From Clostridiales bacterium UBA4039 (GTDB lineage Bacteria; Bacillota; Clostridia; Lachnospirales; Vallitaleaceae): a stretch of DNA of 64,000 nucleotides. The notes beneath the pieces were generated by a model. It saw only the letters and a list, made by a program, of their open reading frames with translations. It was not told the DNA's origin and did no database searches. Positions 61,670 to 64,000 of this stretch are shown here, piece by piece (the stretch's first letter is position 1; every line of letters begins with the position of its first letter). The stretch spans positions 17,818-81,817 of the forward strand of contig DGAD01000003.1 in the NCBI GenBank assembly GCA_002382805.1, read 5' to 3'. A program made the position numbers and the translations under genes.

Positions 61670-61965
61670 TGATGTTGGAGTTATTAAAAGTATTATTGTC
61701 GATAACAGATGATAGCAAAGATGGAATTTTAAATCATTACCTTCAAAAATCTAGACGAACGATACAAGGTTATCTTGGGGTAACGGAGATTGATCCAATC
61801 TATGATGATACTGTGGTGGATTATGCGGTTGTGTTATATCAAAACAGAAATACAGAAGGATTGAAGGCACAATCTCAAGGTAGTCGAAGTCAGACTTATG
61901 TTGAATCCATTCCTGAAATTATTAAACTAGCATTACCAAAGCCTAAAGTGAAAGTAGGCACGTGA
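61669..61965 (+). CDS. Head-tail connector (gp6/gp15-like)
   Basis: A 98-residue helical protein with the gp6-like pattern: ELLKVLLSITDDSKDGILNHYLQKSRRTIQGYLG followed by VVDYAVVLYQNRNTEGLK and SIPEIIKLALP. Proteins of this group form the ring under the portal. The ATG at 61669 shares one base with the previous stop codon, showing tight coupling. Position between the capsid gene and head-closure gene supports the assignment. Confidence 0.82.
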   Translation: MMLELLKVLLSITDDSKDGILNHYLQKSRRTIQGYLGVTEIDPIYDDTVVDYAVVLYQNRNTEGLKAQSQGSRSQTYVESIPEIIKLALPKPKVKVGT

Positions 61966-62270
61966 TGTGGAATGATGAGACGGTCAACGTCATGGTTGAA
62001 GGGGAAGGTAGTGTTGATGAGCATGGCATATATATCAACAGTGAAGAATCTGTTATTCGAACTATTTTGGCATATATTCAACCGTATTCTAAAGAACAGG
62101 CATACAAAGATTATGGATTTCAGGAAAGTGTTAGTTATCGATTGTTTATAGATGGTGCTAAACAAGTGGAAGTTGGGGACTACTTGGAATTTTATGATGG
62201 CAAATACCAAGTCGTTAAGATGATTCAGTGGGATGATTATATGGAAGTGCTGGTGACGGCTTATGAATGA
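61965..62270 (+). CDS. Head closure/stopper protein
   Basis: A 101-residue beta-rich protein (SVDEHGIYINSEESVIRTIL, YRLFIDGAKQVEVGDYLEFYDGKYQVVKMIQWDDYMEVLV) of the gp16/head-closure type that seals the connector. The pattern of V-x-V-G-D-x-L followed by G-x-Y-x-V and an aromatic W is usual in these stoppers. Start ATG 61965 overlaps the previous TGA; a GTG three bases earlier is equally possible. It overlaps the next gene by eight bases. Confidence 0.72.
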   Translation: MWNDETVNVMVEGEGSVDEHGIYINSEESVIRTILAYIQPYSKEQAYKDYGFQESVSYRLFIDGAKQVEVGDYLEFYDGKYQVVKMIQWDDYMEVLVTAYE

Positions 62271-62562
62271 TCCATTTGAAAAGGCGATTGATGAGAATCA
62301 TAAAAAAGCAAAGCAAGCAATATTGGAATGTTTGTTAATGATTGAAGCTGATGCAAAGCTTCTATGTCCAGTGGATACTGGAACATTAAAACGAAGTTTA
62401 ACCCATGATATCGAAGTGGAAGAAGAAACGATTGTTGGAGCAGTAGGCAGTAACATGTCTTATGCATATTGGGCAGAAAAGCATCAACCATATTTAGAAC
62501 CTGCAGTGGATATGAATATGGAAGTGGTCAAACGAAAAATCAAAGAGGTGATGGGTGATTAA
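62263..62562 (+). CDS. HK97 gp10-like tail completion protein
   Basis: A 99-residue protein with the typical gp10 pattern: IEADAKLLCPVDTGTLKRSL near the middle, VGAVGSNMSYAYWAEKHQP and a final helix. This family connects tail and head during siphovirus assembly. Overlaps with both neighbouring genes show it belongs to the same operon. Length is slightly short for the family but complete. Confidence 0.85.
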   Translation: MNDPFEKAIDENHKKAKQAILECLLMIEADAKLLCPVDTGTLKRSLTHDIEVEEETIVGAVGSNMSYAYWAEKHQPYLEPAVDMNMEVVKRKIKEVMGD

Positions 62563-62932
62563 GGTTATAAGAAAATATTTATTACAAGATACATCCTTGG
62601 TTGAATTATTAGGCGGTGAACATATTTATCTGGTGGAGAAACCACAAAGTAAAAAGACAGATATTTATATCATCTACAATTACAAGCCATTAAAAACCGG
62701 TGTTGTATCTGAATATCAAGTGAGTTTCAACATCGTTGGTAAGGAGTTAGGTCAAATACTTCAAGTCCATAAACGTTTGTTGGAGTTGTTAGATGAAATT
62801 AGAGAACCGATTGAAATCAAAGATGAAGAGCGTACCATCAAGTCAAATCGTTTGATTAATGGTGGGGGAATTATTAAGAATGAAGATACTGGAACCTATG
62901 AAATGGTTCTGTATTTTTTAAGCAAAATATGA
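62555..62932 (+). CDS. Tail terminator/completion protein (DUF3168-like)
   Basis: A 125-residue protein starting at GTG 62555 (inside the end of the previous gene). The pattern IRKYLLQDTSLVELLGGEHIYLVE, TDIYIIYNYKPLKTG, and the strand-helix segment FNIVGKELGQILQVHKRLLELL matches tail-terminator/minor tail proteins that cap the tail tube. It sits at the canonical place between gp10-like and major tail genes. Confidence 0.75.
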   Translation: MIKVIRKYLLQDTSLVELLGGEHIYLVEKPQSKKTDIYIIYNYKPLKTGVVSEYQVSFNIVGKELGQILQVHKRLLELLDEIREPIEIKDEERTIKSNRLINGGGIIKNEDTGTYEMVLYFLSKI

Positions 62933-62944
62933 GGGGGAATATAA

Positions 62945-63490
62945 ATGCATTATCAAGAGAGCGATCCGATTATATTAGGGTCAGGAGAATTATATATTGG
63001 GTTAGTAGCAGATATTACAGATTTAGAAAGTTTGGAAACAACAGAAGAAGATGCGTTAACAAATATTGGTGCTATAGAAAGTGGAGCAAGCATTACTATT
63101 GGCAGTGAAAAGGTTGAGGTGAAGTCAACCAATCGAGGGTTGGTTAAGAAGATTACAACCGATAAGAATATAAAGTTTTCAACGGGCATTATGACTTGGA
63201 TACTTGAGAATATTTCAAAGTTCTTGTTGGGGTCAACCTATACGGTAGATGGAACCAGTGGAGCTAAGAAATTAGTGTTGAATCTGGAAGATGATTCACC
63301 AATTGTGTATTTACGCTTTGTTCACACCAAGAAGACCGGTGGAACATTAACCGTGAATATTTATAAGGCGCAGTTCGATGGGGAACTTGGCATTGAGTTT
63401 GGGGAAAATCCAACAACTGTAAATTATGAGTTTGTAGGTCTTGCCAATGCCAATAAGAATTATATTGAGATTATAGAAACGGATGAATAA
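62945..63490 (+). CDS. Major tail protein
   Basis: A 181-residue beta-rich protein of the siphovirus tail-tube type: GSGELYIGLVADITDLESLE, SGASITIGSEKVEVKSTNRG, GIMTWILENISKFLLG and LTVNIYKAQFDGELGIEFGE. The order of strands and the location directly before the frameshifted tail chaperone gene support the assignment. The ribosome site is GAGGGGG. Confidence 0.82.
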   Translation: MHYQESDPIILGSGELYIGLVADITDLESLETTEEDALTNIGAIESGASITIGSEKVEVKSTNRGLVKKITTDKNIKFSTGIMTWILENISKFLLGSTYTVDGTSGAKKLVLNLEDDSPIVYLRFVHTKKTGGTLTVNIYKAQFDGELGIEFGENPTTVNYEFVGLANANKNYIEIIETDE

Positions 63491-63506
63491 GAAATGGGGG
63501 AAGTAA

Positions 63507-63857
63507 ATGGCACAGATTATTGATTTAAATTTATTTGATGGGGAACCGTTAGTGATTAAAGGATTGGATGGTAAAGAGTACACCATTCCATATACGATAC
63601 CGACCGGTTTTACCATTAAGCTTATGAAGCATTATGATGATATTGGAAAGCTAAAATCCAATGAAAAGGCAGTTTACATGATGAAGGAAATTGTTTTAGA
63701 TATTTTGAACTTGGATAATAGTCAAGATATTGATATGGACTATCTAAATCAGTATTTTGATGACCTTCGTATTTTGAAGTTGATTATTGAAGAAACCATC
63801 AAACATATAAAAACAATATCGAATCAAAAAAACTTAAACTCCCCAGAACCGGCATAA
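63507..63857 (+). CDS. Tail assembly chaperone, short form (gpG-like)
   Basis: A 116-residue protein (IIDLNLFDGEPLVIKGLDGK, VYMMKEIVLDILNLDN, LRILKLIIEETIKHI). It is placed after the major tail protein as expected for a tail assembly chaperone. Translation ends at TAA 63855-63857, but an A_AAA_AAC slippery heptamer at 63827-63833, in the correct frame, allows a minority of ribosomes to shift by -1 and read through to a longer protein. Ribosome site is GGGGGAAG. Confidence 0.85.
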   Translation: MAQIIDLNLFDGEPLVIKGLDGKEYTIPYTIPTGFTIKLMKHYDDIGKLKSNEKAVYMMKEIVLDILNLDNSQDIDMDYLNQYFDDLRILKLIIEETIKHIKTISNQKNLNSPEPA

Positions 63858-64000
63858 AGGCAACTGGGGAAGTTAAAGAAATAGAGATGATGGCAAACAT
63901 TGCCTTTTTGATAAAGGAAAGCCACATGGGGTATGACGACGTATTAATGTTGCCCTATGTGGTTTTTTTGTCGTTATTAAGTAAGCGCTTAATAAAAAAC
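63833..64000 (+). CDS. Tail assembly chaperone -1 frameshift extension (gpGT-like), truncated by window end
   Basis: After a -1 slip at 63827-63833 the reading frame continues with no stop to base 64000, giving KLPRTGIKATGEVKEIEMMA, then NIAFLIKESHMGYDDVLMLP and YVVFLSLLSKR. The GYDDVLxLPxxxFL part resembles the T domain of phage Gp15/gpGT proteins (usually DDVLxMPxxxF). Such extensions bind the tape-measure protein. The 3' end lies beyond the window. Confidence 0.85.

Noticed and set aside
1..64000. CRISPR arrays, rRNA or tRNA genes
   Set aside because: No regularly spaced direct repeats longer than the 14-base tandem pair and no rRNA- or tRNA-like stretch were seen by eye.

Overview
The window looks like a low-GC Gram-positive chromosome of the class Clostridia. 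Supporting signs are AT-rich genes with strong AGGAGG-type ribosome sites, a Veg protein behind a double promoter, MutS2 with an Smr domain, an IspE/GntR cluster, CheX, a bactofilin, YhaM and an RlmD-type methyltransferase. No species is assigned.

Positions 1-34436 are ordinary core chromosome. In order they hold: the end of an ABC-2 permease; manA, cca, a Wzy/ligase-like membrane protein, a PEGA-domain surface protein and phosphoglucomutase; veg, ispE, a GntR regulator and a DnaQ-like exonuclease; a 34-residue membrane peptide, a compact structured element (11151-11267) and a hemolysin III protein; a hexitol PTS locus (MtlR-type activator, IICB, IICBA, and a SorE-like dehydrogenase instead of MtlD); an SLH protein; a HypE-like/AsnC/aminotransferase operon; a Fur-type regulator; cheX and trmL; a reverse-strand operon of GNAT, MutS2, response regulator and histidine kinase; M23 peptidase plus bactofilin; a DUF692 (MNIO) protein preceded by a 37-residue ORF; yhaM; and rlmD.

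From just after rlmD, a known insertion hotspot in Firmicutes, the DNA is accessory. Positions 34606-47173 appear to form one operon behind a near-consensus promoter. It encodes a 1832-residue DUF4011-helicase-nuclease protein (Hhe-like antiphage architecture), a DUF2971 protein, an 1164-residue protein with the conserved blocks of cellular (QDE-1/eukaryotic-type) RNA-dependent RNA polymerases including a DKDGD catalytic motif, a DUF5659-like small protein, and a 715-residue P-loop ATPase with four cysteines spaced like an XPD/DinG iron-sulfur helicase. This polymerase-helicase block is the most unusual content of the window.

Positions 47605-64000 are the left part of a siphovirus-type prophage. 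It has a ParB-methyltransferase fusion, small unknown genes, a terminase small-subunit-like protein, large terminase, portal, minor head protein, scaffold, decoration-like protein, gpE-type capsid, connectors, tail terminator, major tail protein and a tail assembly chaperone with a textbook -1 frameshift site (63827-63833) whose extension runs off the window end. Two non-structural genes interrupt this module: a tyrosine recombinase between the terminase genes and a PD-(D/E)XK-like nuclease before the portal. Several terminator-like hairpins sit directly in front of, or inside, structural genes. No repressor, replication module, CRISPR array, rRNA or tRNA was recognised.
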